Shown one piece after another: positions 1 to 9,695 of a stretch of DNA of 64,000 bases (positions within the stretch are counted from its first letter, which is position 1; every line of letters starts with the position of its first letter). The translations under genes and the position numbers were made by a program. Source of the stretch: Octadecabacter arcticus 238 (GTDB taxonomy: Bacteria; Pseudomonadota; Alphaproteobacteria; Rhodobacterales; Rhodobacteraceae); assembly GCF_000155735.2 (NCBI RefSeq), contig NC_020908.1:62001-126000 (forward strand), given 5' to 3'. The notes beneath the pieces are model-generated. The model was not told the DNA's origin. It did no database searches and was given only the letters and a program-made list of their open reading frames with translations.

Positions 1-342
1 ACAGCCAAATACAAACTGCGCATTCTGGATGAGACGGACCAAGTGGCAGACACTGGCGGGGTTTCCGCCATTCTACGGCGGGAGGGGCTTTATTCCTCTG
101 CACTGACCGATTGGCGCCGTGCGCGGGCGGCCGGCACATTGGGTGCATTGCAGCCAATGCGCCGTGGCCCACAAAAGGCACCTGCCAATCCATTGCAAGC
201 TGAGCTGGCCAAGGCCAACCGTGAGGTGACAGCCTTGCGGCGCCGTCTGGATCAGGCGGAAGCCATCATTGCCATCCAAAAAAAAGTGGCGGGACTTCTG
301 GACGAGATGGAGCAGACGCAAGAGCGCAGCGGCAAATCATGA
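1..342 (+). CDS. IS3-family transposase OrfA (5' end outside window)
   Basis: This is the DNA-binding OrfA subunit of the IS3 element, cut by the window start. The visible 113 residues match residues 48-160 of the full 160-aa OrfA in the second copy. They include part of the helix-turn-helix region ([17 protein letters not shown]) and a leucine-zipper-like C-terminal helix with heptad-spaced Leu/Ile ([20 protein letters not shown]), usual for OrfA dimerisation. The stop overlaps the orfB start as ATGA, so orfB could be translated by coupling. A frameshift fusion is also common in the family, but I see no clear slippery site. Confidence 0.9.
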   Translation, partial: TAKYKLRILDETDQVADTGGVSAILRREGLYSSALTDWRRARAAGTLGALQPMRRGPQKAPANPLQAELAKANREVTALRRRLDQAEAIIAIQKKVAGLLDEMEQTQERSGKS

Positions 343-1352
343 TGGCCGTCGCGATTGCATTGCCCACCGGCAGCGGCTTGACCTCGGCTGTCTGCGCCGC
401 GCTATCATTATCGCGCGCGAGCGTTCTTCGACAGCGTGCGGCGCTGACGGCACCACCACGCACACGCCCACCGCGCGCAGCGTCTTCGCGGGCTCTGCCG
501 GAAAGGGAAAGAGACCAGGTATTGCACCACCTGCGCGAACCCCGCTTTGCGGATCAGACGCCCACAGAGGTCTTTGCCACCTTGCTGGATGAAGGCACCT
601 ATCTGTGTTCAATCCGCACGATGTATCGGATATTGGCCGCGCAGGGCGAAGTTGGCGAACGCCGCCGACAGCGCACACATCCCGTCTATCAAAAGCCTGA
701 ACTTCTAGCTGAAGCCCCCAATCAGGTCTGGTCTTGGGACATCACCAAGCTGAGGGGCCCGGTGAAATGGTCCTACTTCTATCTCTATGTCATCCTCGAC
801 ATCTTCAGCCGCCGCGTTGTTGGCTGGCGCGTCGAGCACGCGGAGAGCGCCAGCCAGTTCAAAGAGCTGTTCATCGACGCGATGGAAAAACACGAGGTTC
901 CACGCGATCAGCTGACATTGCATGCAGATCGCGGTGGGCCCATGAAGGCAAAGACGACAGCCCTGATGCTGGTTGATCTTGGTGTGCTCAAGTCCCACAG
1001 TCGGCCCCACACCTCAAACGACAACCCGTTCTCCGAAGCCCACTTCAAAACACTGAAATATCAGCCAGAGTTCCCCAAGAACTTTGAAACCATCGAGCAG
1101 GCTCGCGCATTCTGCCGCAGGTTCTTTGCATGGTATAACCAAGACCATCATCACGCCGGGATTGGTCTGATGACGCCCGACCAAATCCATTTTGGGCAGG
1201 CCCAAGAAATCTACACCGCGCGACAAGCAACACTAGACGCGGCATTCCTCGCCACGCCCGAACGCTTCGTACACAAACCACCAAAACCGCCTCAAATCCC
1301 GACCGCCGTCTGGATCAACCCACCAAAACCAACCGAAGAAACCCAAGCCTAA
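339..1352 (+). CDS. IS3-family transposase OrfB (DDE integrase domain)
   Basis: The 337-aa protein is the catalytic subunit, with a retroviral-integrase-type fold. The DDE triad is visible as WDITKL (first Asp), HADRGGPM (second Asp) and SEAHFKTLK (Glu), the last two spaced about 35 residues apart as expected for IS3. The N-terminal part carries an HTH-like region ([22 protein letters not shown]). It differs from the second copy at only two residues (Arg/His in LSLSRAS and Ser/Phe in VLKSHS), so one recently gave rise to the other. The length is complete for the family and no lesion is visible. Confidence 0.95.
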   Translation: MMAVAIALPTGSGLTSAVCAALSLSRASVLRQRAALTAPPRTRPPRAASSRALPERERDQVLHHLREPRFADQTPTEVFATLLDEGTYLCSIRTMYRILAAQGEVGERRRQRTHPVYQKPELLAEAPNQVWSWDITKLRGPVKWSYFYLYVILDIFSRRVVGWRVEHAESASQFKELFIDAMEKHEVPRDQLTLHADRGGPMKAKTTALMLVDLGVLKSHSRPHTSNDNPFSEAHFKTLKYQPEFPKNFETIEQARAFCRRFFAWYNQDHHHAGIGLMTPDQIHFGQAQEIYTARQATLDAAFLATPERFVHKPPKPPQIPTAVWINPPKPTEETQA

Positions 1353-1370
1353 AGTCCAAAAGCCACTGTC

Positions 1371-1523
1371 TCAAAGTCGTTGACACGTTCCGTCCACCCC
1401 ATCCATTTGCGTGGCGAACGGCAGGCGTTCAACGGTTGCAAATGACAGCGGTTCGTCCTGTGCAAAAGCTGGAAAAGCGCTGCAAACAAACAAAAATACG
1501 AAGAAGGCCCGTAACATCATCAT
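1371..1523 (-). pseudogene. Truncated secreted protein, probable solute-binding domain, cut by IS3
   Basis: A gene reading leftwards starts at one of three consecutive ATGs (1523, 1520, 1517) behind GGGA. It encodes a clear signal peptide (MLRAFFVFLFVCSAFPAFAQ) followed by DEPLSFATVERLPFATQMDG. After about 43 host residues the frame runs into the IS3 end and stops inside it at 1371. The LSFATVERLPF...DGVD segment resembles the N-terminus of periplasmic bacterial solute-binding proteins of family 3. That resemblance is from memory and the call is tentative. The rest of the gene should lie on the other side of the element, before the window. Confidence 0.6.
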
Positions 1524-1636
1524 CAATAAACTTCCCAAGGTTCGAAGGACCTTGTGCGCAAGGGCAGGTTTCGTCAATGCGCCGTAGGTCAGCGTAGACG
1601 TTGACGCCACGCATGCTGGGCGTTACGGCCACTTCC

Positions 1637-2038
1637 ATGACCGATTCATCCGATGCCAAACCCAAAAAGAAAAAGCCCTCGCGCCAGCAGGTGTTCACCC
1701 TCCTCGTAGAGGTTGGCCGCAAAGTCGGTGATGGGCTTCCCAAGGACAGCACAGGTGCCGCGCTGATGATTTATGCCTCCGGCATAGATGAGGCAGAGGC
1801 CGTGCGCGAAACCGTCGCCATCCTGAAACAGGCCGATGTGGCACCCCTTGATGTGTCTGGTTACGGCACGCTGGACGAACGCCTCGCTGAAGGGCACGAG
1901 ATCGCACAAGAAGAACGCGAATTGATGCAGCGCGCGTTGGACGAAAACAGTGTGATCGTCGCGCAAATGACACCGTTCTTTGAAGGCGACGACGAAATTG
2001 ATGACGACGAAGATGATGATGGCGGCGCGGTACACTAG
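1637..2038 (+). CDS. Conserved hypothetical protein with acidic tail
   Basis: The 133-aa protein starts at ATG 1637 (MTDSSDAKPKKKK). An in-frame ATG at 1601 is possible but would add 12 residues with no clear benefit. It has a Lys-rich N-terminus, an Ala/Glu-rich helical centre and a strongly acidic C-terminal tail (EGDDEIDDDEDDDGG). I see no signal peptide, membrane segment or enzyme motif, and I do not recognise a family. It is divergent from the truncated secreted gene across 113 bases. It ends four bases inside the 3' end of the oppositely oriented Hint-domain gene. Confidence 0.6.
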   Translation: MTDSSDAKPKKKKPSRQQVFTLLVEVGRKVGDGLPKDSTGAALMIYASGIDEAEAVRETVAILKQADVAPLDVSGYGTLDERLAEGHEIAQEERELMQRALDENSVIVAQMTPFFEGDDEIDDDEDDDGGAVH

Positions 2039-3126
2039 CCGATCGTCACTCCCGTAAGCGTCATCGCCTCATGGCGTCGCAACACAGGTGCGGCGAGCCC
2101 GACGCGACTTGGCCGCAAGTCAGGGGCCAGATCCGCAAGAACCGAACTTTTGATCAGCGCCGGCTTGTCCAGCACCGCAGAGGCATCAAAACTTTCAACC
2201 AAGGCGCCGTTCACCGTTATAATTCCATGGGTCCCAAGCAGGATTTGATAATAGGTCATCACCGCTGGCACGGGCTTTGTTGACACCGCGCAATTGCGCG
2301 CCTCAAGATGCCGCACAGCCGTGGTCACGCGCTCTTCGCCGAACAGATATTCAACCTCCGATCCGGCCAGACAGACCCGCTGATCACGGGTCGTCACCAA
2401 GTCATCCCATAACTTCATATATGGACGACGCAATGTCATTGGCGCGAAACGCCCCAAAGTGGGCAAAGTCGCATGCCCTGCCCATAGAACTGGCGCCGGA
2501 TGACCGTCTGCAATATTCACCAGATCGCCTGCTACGACATCATGCAACGCTTTTGGACCCGTTGGCGTGTCGACTGCGGCCGCGCCTGACAGACCCGGTA
2601 AAGGCCCCAGCGGGCAGGGCGCATCAGCAATCGCTGCAAATACCACACCCGCGCCGATCTTGCTGCTGTTCGCGTCGGTCATGATCAGTTGGGCATCGTG
2701 CATGGACAGTGGAAAAGGGGTCGCGAAAGATGTCTGCCAAAGCAGCCCGTGATCTGGCAGGTGCACACTCAACTGCCCACGTCGCGCGGGCGCATCCCAC
2801 GTATAGGTAATATGCGCAGTCTGCACGTCACTGCCGAGCGTTGTTTTCAGCGCCGTCTGCAAATGCCGCGCCCCTTGGCGCATCATTAAACGTACAGTCC
2901 CATCTGGTTCTAAACATAGGTTCAGTCCCGATGGCCACGGGGCCAGCACACTAAACCGCAGCAGGTTTATCGGCTGCACAGTCGGGCGCAGCGCGACCTC
3001 GATCATCAGGCTCCCGCGGGTTAGCAAATCCGTCCCGACTGGAACACCTGTGGCCGCGCACCCTAGTCCAGCGGGGTTAAAAACCCCGTCTTCCTGCGTG
3101 CGCGTTGCGATCCATTTCAGCGTCAT
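2035..3126 (-). CDS. Hint-domain (hedgehog/intein-type) protein
   Basis: The 363-aa protein has an N-terminal half without a recognised domain and a C-terminal half that looks like the Hint fold of the Hom_end_hint family common in Rhodobacteraceae. The Hint part starts near residue 185 (AAAVDTPTGPKALHDVVAGDLV). It continues with PVLWAGHATLP and DDLVTTRDQRVCLAG...YLFGEERV, where family members usually have the 'vSPqHRvL' loop. The normal first Cys of the Hint domain is replaced (SGAAAVDT instead of a PCFVAGT-like start) and the HR loop reads DQRV, so self-processing activity is doubtful. It lies six bases downstream of the larger Hint protein and is probably co-transcribed with it. Confidence 0.75.
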   Translation of the reverse strand: MTLKWIATRTQEDGVFNPAGLGCAATGVPVGTDLLTRGSLMIEVALRPTVQPINLLRFSVLAPWPSGLNLCLEPDGTVRLMMRQGARHLQTALKTTLGSDVQTAHITYTWDAPARRGQLSVHLPDHGLLWQTSFATPFPLSMHDAQLIMTDANSSKIGAGVVFAAIADAPCPLGPLPGLSGAAAVDTPTGPKALHDVVAGDLVNIADGHPAPVLWAGHATLPTLGRFAPMTLRRPYMKLWDDLVTTRDQRVCLAGSEVEYLFGEERVTTAVRHLEARNCAVSTKPVPAVMTYYQILLGTHGIITVNGALVESFDASAVLDKPALIKSSVLADLAPDLRPSRVGLAAPVLRRHEAMTLTGVTIG

Positions 3127-3132
3127 ATCGCC

Positions 3133-4731
3133 CTACGCCACCCGACGACGCATGGCTTCCGCCTCATAGCGCTTCAACATCGGGCGCACGGCGTGGCCGT
3201 ACCCCTCACCGGTTGTCAGATCAAGCTCGGGGAAGATCGTTGCAATCTCCGCAACGATGTCCGCCTCGAATGATTTCGTTGTCTGTGGTCCCGGTAAGAA
3301 ACTTTCCGTGGCAAGCCCTTCGGCATAAATCACTTGATGCTGGTCAAACAAAAGATGCACATAGTCGACCTCGCCGCCTTCAACGGGGCGGATCGTGCGA
3401 TCATTCACCAAATCCCGCGCGGCAATAAGGACTTCGGCCTCACCGAAGAATAATTCAGCAAGAACGTCCCTGACCAACACGCGATGCAGTGGCGAAACCA
3501 GGATTTCCCCGTGCTGACCCAAGGCATTTTCACGAATGCAAATTGGCGCCATCTTACCAATTGCTGGCACGCTCCGGCGGCCAATCCAGCGCAACGGTTG
3601 CGGGCCGTCATCACGTGTCATGACCATGTCGCCCGGAACCAGGCCTTCAACAGCGCGCGGCCCATCAAGTGTATCAATCATAGTGCCCGCTACAAAACAG
3701 GGGATCGTTTCGACCGTCAGAAATCCAACATCTGTCTCAACGACATTGCCAGACCCATCGGTGCTCTCGACCTGATAAGTAAAGCTCGTCGTCTCAAAAT
3801 CATCGTCGGTCGTGATGTCAAACGTGCCATCTGCAAGCAGCTTTACGGTCTGACCCGTCGGAAGCGTAATCGTCTGCCCTGCGACCACAGGATTGCCGTT
3901 GATATGGGTCACCTGCAACGTGCCGGATGTGTGGTTGATATCGTTATCCAGAACATCAACGTTCTTGGTGACACCGTCTTGCATCGTCACTTGATCGTCC
4001 AGCGCGACCAGTTTGGTCTGTACGGAATCTGCGGCGATCAAAAGGTTGGAATCGTATTGGTTGTCGCTGACATCGGCGATACCGATCTTGATCGAATTCA
4101 CCTTTCCGACAGTCACTGGAATTGTCAGTGTCATCGTGACGGTAAAACCATCCATCTCGGTGTTGAACTGATCGTTGGTGTTGTCGTTGTACAGGTTGAT
4201 GTTATCGGTTTGGTTGACCGAATTGATTGTCGTACCGCTGCTCGCGATTGACAGCGGCACGTGCGTTCCGTTTATCCAGACCCCAACCATGTCGTTGAAA
4301 ACGGAGTTCGTATATTCTGGATATTCGTCCGAGCTAAACACGAATTGCATCGTCAACACAGCATCGGTTGGGATGAAATCCACGACCATATAGGACGCGT
4401 CATAAGTGCTGGTGCCGGCAATGGCGTTGAAGTCGGAATCGTTGTCGTCGCCCTTCGTATCCGAACTCGTGTCGGACTTCTCGTTCGAACCACTCTGTTT
4501 TTGGTTCGTAAACCCTCTGGCTCTGCCTGTCGAAGAGATCACGCCCGTATCGCCCGGCGTGACATTGCCCGCGACTTCATCTCCCTTTGAATAAATCGCC
4601 GAAGACTGCTTGTCCCCAGAATAGGACGCTCCAACCACCGTAACGCCGTCGCCAAAGATCGTATTAGCCATCTCCATCGCCGATGCGTTGGTATCATAAC
4701 CTAAATTTACGCCTGCAACCATTGAACACAC
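3133..4731 (-). CDS. Choice-of-anchor L and Hint-domain secreted protein
   Basis: The 532-aa protein appears modular. Residues about 10-230 match the choice-of-anchor L pattern (MQFVFSSDEYPEYTNSVFNDMVGVWING). Residues about 245-340 look like a cadherin/VCBS-like repeat (VDVLDNDINHTSGTLQVTHING). A Hint domain follows from about residue 345 (PCFVAGTMIDTLDGPRAVEG) with VSPLHRVLV and FFGEAEVLIAA, so the catalytic-type Cys and His are present. There is no Sec signal peptide, which fits export by a type I system, but no exporter is nearby. The Asp/Asn-rich composition suits calcium-binding surface proteins. It is first in a two-gene minus-strand unit with the smaller Hint protein. Confidence 0.85.
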   Translation of the reverse strand: MCSMVAGVNLGYDTNASAMEMANTIFGDGVTVVGASYSGDKQSSAIYSKGDEVAGNVTPGDTGVISSTGRARGFTNQKQSGSNEKSDTSSDTKGDDNDSDFNAIAGTSTYDASYMVVDFIPTDAVLTMQFVFSSDEYPEYTNSVFNDMVGVWINGTHVPLSIASSGTTINSVNQTDNINLYNDNTNDQFNTEMDGFTVTMTLTIPVTVGKVNSIKIGIADVSDNQYDSNLLIAADSVQTKLVALDDQVTMQDGVTKNVDVLDNDINHTSGTLQVTHINGNPVVAGQTITLPTGQTVKLLADGTFDITTDDDFETTSFTYQVESTDGSGNVVETDVGFLTVETIPCFVAGTMIDTLDGPRAVEGLVPGDMVMTRDDGPQPLRWIGRRSVPAIGKMAPICIRENALGQHGEILVSPLHRVLVRDVLAELFFGEAEVLIAARDLVNDRTIRPVEGGEVDYVHLLFDQHQVIYAEGLATESFLPGPQTTKSFEADIVAEIATIFPELDLTTGEGYGHAVRPMLKRYEAEAMRRRVA

Positions 4732-5032
4732 CTACTCTAAAGATGGGACAAGCCAGACGGGCTTCACACGAATACGACGGTGAAATACCTATATCTAGTG
4801 GTCGACGTTGCGACCTATGGACCATGTTGGGTCCGCTCGATGTCTGCCCTGCCTCGGGACTATATTATTGCGTTCACCATATGGTAGCGGCGGGCTTTTT
4901 TAGTGGCTTTTTAGGTGGTTATGCCCAAGTCACTCAACGTCTGTGTCGGCTGGGACACAGCCCAGACCCCACTGCGAAGGTTTGCATCACCCTCAAATCA
5001 TCGATATCGCAGGGTGAACTAGGAGAGTTTTC
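4732..5032. other. Intergenic region upstream of dapE
   Basis: These 301 bases separate the minus-strand Hint gene from plus-strand dapE and should contain both promoters. No operator is recognised. The last 110 bases hold a possible remnant of a glycosyltransferase gene, described separately. Confidence 0.5.
4921..5022 (+). pseudogene. Possible remnant of a glycosyltransferase N-terminus
   Basis: An ATG behind AGGTGG opens a 33-codon frame beginning MPKSLNVCVGWDTAQT. The next frame then reads KVCITLKSS. Joined by a frameshift, these resemble the start of small glycosyltransferase-like proteins ('LNVFVGWDSRE..A..VC..SL') that I recall near dapE in related genomes. It could equally be a chance ORF or a leader. 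The evidence is weak. Confidence 0.25.
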
Positions 5033-6175
5033 ATGCCCGTTGATCCCATTGCCCTCACCGCTGATCTGATCCGCTGTCCCAGCGTCACACCCGTCGAGGG
5101 CGGCGCGCTGCAATTGCTTGATCGCCTGTTGTCGGACGCAGGGTTTGAAACGTGGCGCGTTGATCGCGCAGACACGCCAAACCTTTATGCGCGGTGGGGC
5201 GCACGGGGGGCCAACAAATCCTTTGGCTTTAACGGTCACACCGACGTTGTGCCCGTGGGCGACGCGGCCGCCTGGACAGTCGACCCGTTCGGCGGAGAAA
5301 TCCGCGATGGCATTCTTTATGGTCGTGGTGCCACAGATATGAAGTCCGGCGTTGCAGCCTTTGCCGCAGCCGCCATTGATTTCGTGCAAGACACACCGCC
5401 AGATGGGGCGATCATTTTGGCGATCACTGGCGACGAAGAAGGCGCATCAACTGACGGCACCATCGCGTTGCTGGATTGGATGCAGTCCAACGGCGAAGCA
5501 ATGACCGCCTGCATCGTTGGCGAACCGACCTGTCAGGATGTCATGGGCGAAATGATCAAAGTCGGGCGTCGTGGATCGCTGACCTCGCATTTCACGGTGA
5601 CTGGCAAGCAAGGCCATTCCGCCTATCCTCATCGCGCCAACAACCCGCTGCCGGCAATGGCGCGGCTAATGGATCGATTGGCCAGCCATGAAATGGACGC
5701 AGGGTCGGACCATTTTGATCCATCTACTCTTGCGGTTGTCACCATCGATACCGGCAACCCCGCGACCAACGTTATCCCTGCCATCTGCAAAGCAAGCGCA
5801 AATGTGCGGTTTAATGACCTGTACACATCGCACACCGTCATCGCATGGATGCAGGGCGAAGTTGATGCAGTCGCCGCAGAGTTTCGCGTGCAAATCGACA
5901 TCGACACGCGCGTGTCGGGCGAAAGTTTCGTCACGCCACCGGGTGAGCTGTCCGATCTGATCAGCGCCGCCGTTTTGGCAGAAACCGGTATAACGCCGGA
6001 ACTGTCCACCACAGGCGGTACGTCAGACGCGCGGTTCGTCAAGAACCATTGCCCCGTGGTTGAGGTCGGTCTGGTTGGTAAAACCATGCACCAAGTCGAT
6101 GAATGCGTTCCGGTTGAACAGATCACCCAGCTCAAGGCGATCTATGCCCGTATCTTGCGCGACTATTTCACCTGA
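5033..6175 (+). CDS. dapE: Succinyl-diaminopimelate desuccinylase
   Basis: DapE hydrolyses N-succinyl-LL-diaminopimelate to succinate and LL-diaminopimelate in the lysine/peptidoglycan-precursor pathway, in the cytoplasm. The 380-aa protein is full length for this M20-family zinc enzyme. Visible metal ligands and catalytic motifs are GHTDVVP (His69, Asp71), GATDMK (Asp102) and GDEEG (Glu135-Glu136). The dimerisation region follows ([15 protein letters not shown]) and a late metal-binding His lies in [10 protein letters not shown]. The start is fixed by AGGAGAG eight bases upstream of ATG 5033. The gene stands alone here, with a terminator-like repeat after it. asd, an earlier step of the same pathway, is at 50218. 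Confidence 0.97.
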   Translation: MPVDPIALTADLIRCPSVTPVEGGALQLLDRLLSDAGFETWRVDRADTPNLYARWGARGANKSFGFNGHTDVVPVGDAAAWTVDPFGGEIRDGILYGRGATDMKSGVAAFAAAAIDFVQDTPPDGAIILAITGDEEGASTDGTIALLDWMQSNGEAMTACIVGEPTCQDVMGEMIKVGRRGSLTSHFTVTGKQGHSAYPHRANNPLPAMARLMDRLASHEMDAGSDHFDPSTLAVVTIDTGNPATNVIPAICKASANVRFNDLYTSHTVIAWMQGEVDAVAAEFRVQIDIDTRVSGESFVTPPGELSDLISAAVLAETGITPELSTTGGTSDARFVKNHCPVVEVGLVGKTMHQVDECVPVEQITQLKAIYARILRDYFT

Positions 6176-6197
6176 TCACGCCTGCGGCGGGCGGAAA

Positions 6198-6242
6198 GGG
6201 GGGCCAGCCCCCCGTCCTTCGGACTCCCCCCGAGATATTTTA
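6198..6242 (+). terminator. Terminator-like double hairpin after dapE
   Basis: A GGGGGG/CCCCCC hairpin is followed by a GTCC-TTC-GGAC hairpin, a C-run and GATATTTTAT. The same 'GGGGG CCAGCCCCC GTCC TTCGGAC' arrangement is, from memory, a common repeated intergenic element in Rhodobacteraceae. It lies 22 bases after the dapE stop and so is likely to end its transcript. Confidence 0.65.
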
Positions 6243-6297
6243 TAACGCAAAGACGAATGAGTCTGACGCGGGATTTTGGGCGTGATAGGCACAGCCC

Positions 6298-8541
6298 ATG
6301 ACACGTATACCCTCCAAGACCGAAATCCTTGACTGGATCGCCGAAAACCCCACCCAAACTGCCAAGCGAGACATCGCGAAGGCATTTGGCATTAAGGGGG
6401 CCGCGCGGATTGATCTTAAACGTTTGCTTCGCGAACTCGAAGATGACGGGAAGTTGCAAAAGCGCAAATCGTCCTATCGTGATGCCAATAAGCTGCCGCC
6501 AGTGTCAGTGCTGGAGGTGACTGGTCCCGACAGCGACGGCGATCTGTTTGCACGCCCCTTGGAATGGGCGGGAACAGGCGATGCACCGCGTATTCTGCTG
6601 GTGATGAAACCCGACGAACCTGCGCTGGGCGCGGGGGAGCGTATCTTGGGTCGCTTGACCGAAGTGACTGGCGAGGATTTCACCTATTCCGCACGTCTGA
6701 TTCGCCGCATTGGTACCAATCCGTTGCGAGTTTTAGGTGTGTTTCGTGCAGCGTCCGAGGGCGGGCGTATTTTGCCTATCGATAAGGGCTCGCAAAAGGA
6801 ATGGATTGTGGCGGCGGGCGCCACGGGTGATGCCAAAGACGGTGAGTTGGTTGAGGCGGAGCAGGCCGGACCAAAGGGGCGCATGGGCCTGCCACAGGCG
6901 CGCATCGTGGCGCGGTTGGGCGACCCGACACAGCCGCGTGCTGTCAGCCTGATCGCGATCCACCAGCACGGTATTCCCGACCACTTTCCCGATGATGTCG
7001 TGGCGCAAGCCGACAGTGCCAAACCCGCAGGCCTTAAAGGGCGCGACGACCTGCAACACCTGCCGCTGATCACCATCGATCCGTGGGACGCCCGCGATCA
7101 TGACGATGCCTGCTGCGCGATCCCCAACGGGAACGGCGGTTTTGCGCTTTGGGTCGCGATTGCAGATGTCGCGTACTACGTCACGTCTGGGTCCAAGCTC
7201 GATATCGAAGCGCGCAAGCGCGGCAATTCCACCTATTTCCCAGACCGCGTTGTGCCGATGTTGCCGGACCGCTTGTCGGGTGATCTGTGTTCGTTGCACG
7301 AAGGCGTGCCGCGTGCCTGTATCGCGGTGGAAATGCAGATCGACCGCGATGGCAACAAAACCTCGCACCGCTTTGTGCGCGGGTTGATGACCTCCCCTGC
7401 GTCGCTGAACTATGAGGAAGTTCAGGCGGCGATGGACGGCGCGGTAAACGACAAAGTCGCGCCGCTGCTCGATGACGTGATCCGGCCCTTGTATGCCTGC
7501 TACAACGCGCTGAAAAAAGCCCGCGCTGTGCGTCAGCCGCTGGAACTCGACCTGCCGGAACGCAAAATCATCCTCAATGAGGATGGCGTGGTCACGGATG
7601 TTGCGTTCAAGGATCGCCTTGATGCGCATCGCCTGATCGAAGAATTCATGGTTCTGGCAAATGTTGCCGCTGCCGAAACCTTGGTCGCCAAAAAGACTGC
7701 GCTGTTGTTTCGGGTTCATGAAGAACCGAAACCCGAAAAGCTGGACGCATTGCGCGAAACGGCTGAATCCGCCGGTTTTCAATTGGCCAAAGGTCAGGTC
7801 CTCAAGACGGGGCACCTCAACCGTTTGCTCAACCAAGCAACGGACACCGACCATGCCGAACTGATCAACATCGCGACGCTGCGATCGATGACGCAGGCGT
7901 ACTACAGCCCTGATAACTTTGGCCACTTTGGCTTGGCGCTCAAGGCATACGCGCACTTCACATCGCCGATCCGGCGCTATTCCGACCTGATTGTGCACCG
8001 CGCATTGATCACCGCCCACGGCTGGGGCAAAGACGGATTAACACCCGAGGATGAGGCGATTTTACCTGAAACCGCGCAGGCAATATCTGACACCGAACGC
8101 CGCTCCATGGTGGCCGAACGCGACACGACGGACCGTTACCTCGCGGCCTTCCTAAGCGAACGTGTCGGTGCTGTGATGGGCGGGCGGATCAGCGGCATCG
8201 CCAAGTTCGGGGTGTTCGTAAAGCTTGATGAAACTGGCGCGGATGGCATGATCCCGATCCGCAATCTTGGGGCTGAATATTTCCACTATGACGCTGACAA
8301 CCAGACCCTGATGGGGTCCGACACGGGCGTTGTGATCGGCCTTGGTGTGCGGGTCGTGGTAAAACTGATCGAAGCGGCCCCAGTCACCGGTGGCCTGATT
8401 GTTGAACTGCTGGAAATTGACGGCAAGGCCATGCCACAGGGCCGCCCATCCAACCGCGGAAAATCACCACGGCGTAAATTTGGCTCGTCCAAGAAAAAGG
8501 CGGCAAAAACAGCGCGTAAGGTCAATCGAACCCGCAGCTGA
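6298..8541 (+). CDS. rnr: Ribonuclease R
   Basis: RNase R is a processive 3'-5' exoribonuclease that degrades structured RNA, including rRNA and mRNA decay intermediates. The 747-aa protein has an N-terminal winged-helix-like region (residues about 1-70), cold-shock/OB regions, and the RNB catalytic domain from about residue 255 with the Asp-rich motif DPWDARDHDDA that binds Mg2+. The YFTSPIRRYSDLIVHR-like segment (AHFTSPIRRYSD) lies near residue 560. A C-terminal S1 domain is present (GRISGIAKFGVFVKLDE, about residue 625), followed by a Lys/Arg-rich tail. It starts at ATG 6298, although no strong ribosome-binding site is obvious. All expected catalytic parts are intact. Confidence 0.96.
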   Translation: MTRIPSKTEILDWIAENPTQTAKRDIAKAFGIKGAARIDLKRLLRELEDDGKLQKRKSSYRDANKLPPVSVLEVTGPDSDGDLFARPLEWAGTGDAPRILLVMKPDEPALGAGERILGRLTEVTGEDFTYSARLIRRIGTNPLRVLGVFRAASEGGRILPIDKGSQKEWIVAAGATGDAKDGELVEAEQAGPKGRMGLPQARIVARLGDPTQPRAVSLIAIHQHGIPDHFPDDVVAQADSAKPAGLKGRDDLQHLPLITIDPWDARDHDDACCAIPNGNGGFALWVAIADVAYYVTSGSKLDIEARKRGNSTYFPDRVVPMLPDRLSGDLCSLHEGVPRACIAVEMQIDRDGNKTSHRFVRGLMTSPASLNYEEVQAAMDGAVNDKVAPLLDDVIRPLYACYNALKKARAVRQPLELDLPERKIILNEDGVVTDVAFKDRLDAHRLIEEFMVLANVAAAETLVAKKTALLFRVHEEPKPEKLDALRETAESAGFQLAKGQVLKTGHLNRLLNQATDTDHAELINIATLRSMTQAYYSPDNFGHFGLALKAYAHFTSPIRRYSDLIVHRALITAHGWGKDGLTPEDEAILPETAQAISDTERRSMVAERDTTDRYLAAFLSERVGAVMGGRISGIAKFGVFVKLDETGADGMIPIRNLGAEYFHYDADNQTLMGSDTGVVIGLGVRVVVKLIEAAPVTGGLIVELLEIDGKAMPQGRPSNRGKSPRRKFGSSKKKAAKTARKVNRTRS

Positions 8542-9695
8542 GCAAGCGGAAGTTCGCCCTTGTCATAGTCTGCCGGTTCCGGTTTAGAAATATGCGCGCT
8601 AATCTAGTCGAAATGGGTCCCTATATCTCTGGTGGTGCTATGTCGGTTTTTCGCGCTGTTTTGGCTGCTGCACTTTGTGTGGCGGGCTCGGTTTCTGCGG
8701 GTCCAATCCCGCTGGATGGCCCCGTCCACGTCAGCCCGATTACCCGCGTGCAAACTGCGAACCAAGGCTTCAACGCTTGGATTTCTGGTTTTCGCAATCG
8801 CGCAACGCGCCAAGGCATTTTAACCGCTACTTTCGATGCGGCCTTTGACGGAATTATTTACAACACCACCGTCATTGAACGTGATCGCAATCAATCCGAG
8901 TTCACCAAATCCCTGTGGGATTACCTCGACACCGCCGTTTCAGATGAGCGCGTGCGCAATGGCCGCCGTGCGCTGGACAACAACAGGCAACTTCTGAACC
9001 GGATTGAGGACACCTTCGGCGTCGACAAAGACGTTGTCGTCGCGATCTGGGGGCTGGAATCGGCCTATGGCGCGGTGCGCGGCAGCACCAATGTCATCGA
9101 AGCCATGGCGACACTGGCCTATGACGGGCGCCGTGGCGAATTCTTTGAACAACAGCTGATCGCGGCGCTGCAAATCTTGCAGGCGGGCGACACGGCCCCG
9201 CGCAATATGACCGGATCATGGGCAGGTGCCATGGGCCACACACAGTTCATTCCGACCAGTTTTCTGGACTACGCAGTGGATGGAAACGGCGATGGGCGGC
9301 GCGATATCTGGGCTGACGATCCGACAGACGCGCTGGCATCTACCGCCAATTACCTGCGCAGTTTTGGCTGGGTGCAGGGCCAGCCTTGGGGCGTCGAAGT
9401 GCAAATCCCCCAAGGGTTTGATTACGCCACCGCGCGGCGCGAAAACCAAAAACTGCCCAGCGAATGGGCCACAATCGGCATCGTCGATATGGCGGGACGC
9501 GCGGTGCCTGATCATGGGTCGGCGTCAATCCTTTTGCCCGCAGGGGCGCTGGGCGCGGCGTTCATGATCTTCCCGAATTTCGCGGTGATCGAACGCTACA
9601 ATACCGCCGACGCCTATGTGATGGGTGTTGGCCTGTTGTCAGGCCGTATCATACCAGTGGCCATAATATCTGACTCATTTTTTTGGTTTTAATTT

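Larger units (their letters stand above)
1..1392 (+). mobile_element. IS3-family insertion sequence, right-hand part (left end outside window)
   Basis: This is an IS3-family element with orfA and orfB overlapping by four bases. Its left end lies before the window. A second, nearly identical copy lies on the minus strand at about 24976-26575, and comparing the two places the right end near 1392, where their shared sequence stops after GACACGTTCCG. The inferred terminal repeat reads TGTCAACG...TGAGACA inward on the right, against TGCCAATA...TGAGACA on the left of the other copy. The exact end is uncertain by a few bases. The insertion truncates the minus-strand secreted-protein gene that follows it. 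Confidence 0.93.

Noticed and set aside
6733..8019. Long minus-strand ORF (428 aa) inside rnr
   Set aside because: It is antisense to a complete, well-conserved RNase R; its composition (His/Arg rich) is typical of a shadow frame in GC-rich codons, with no family pattern.
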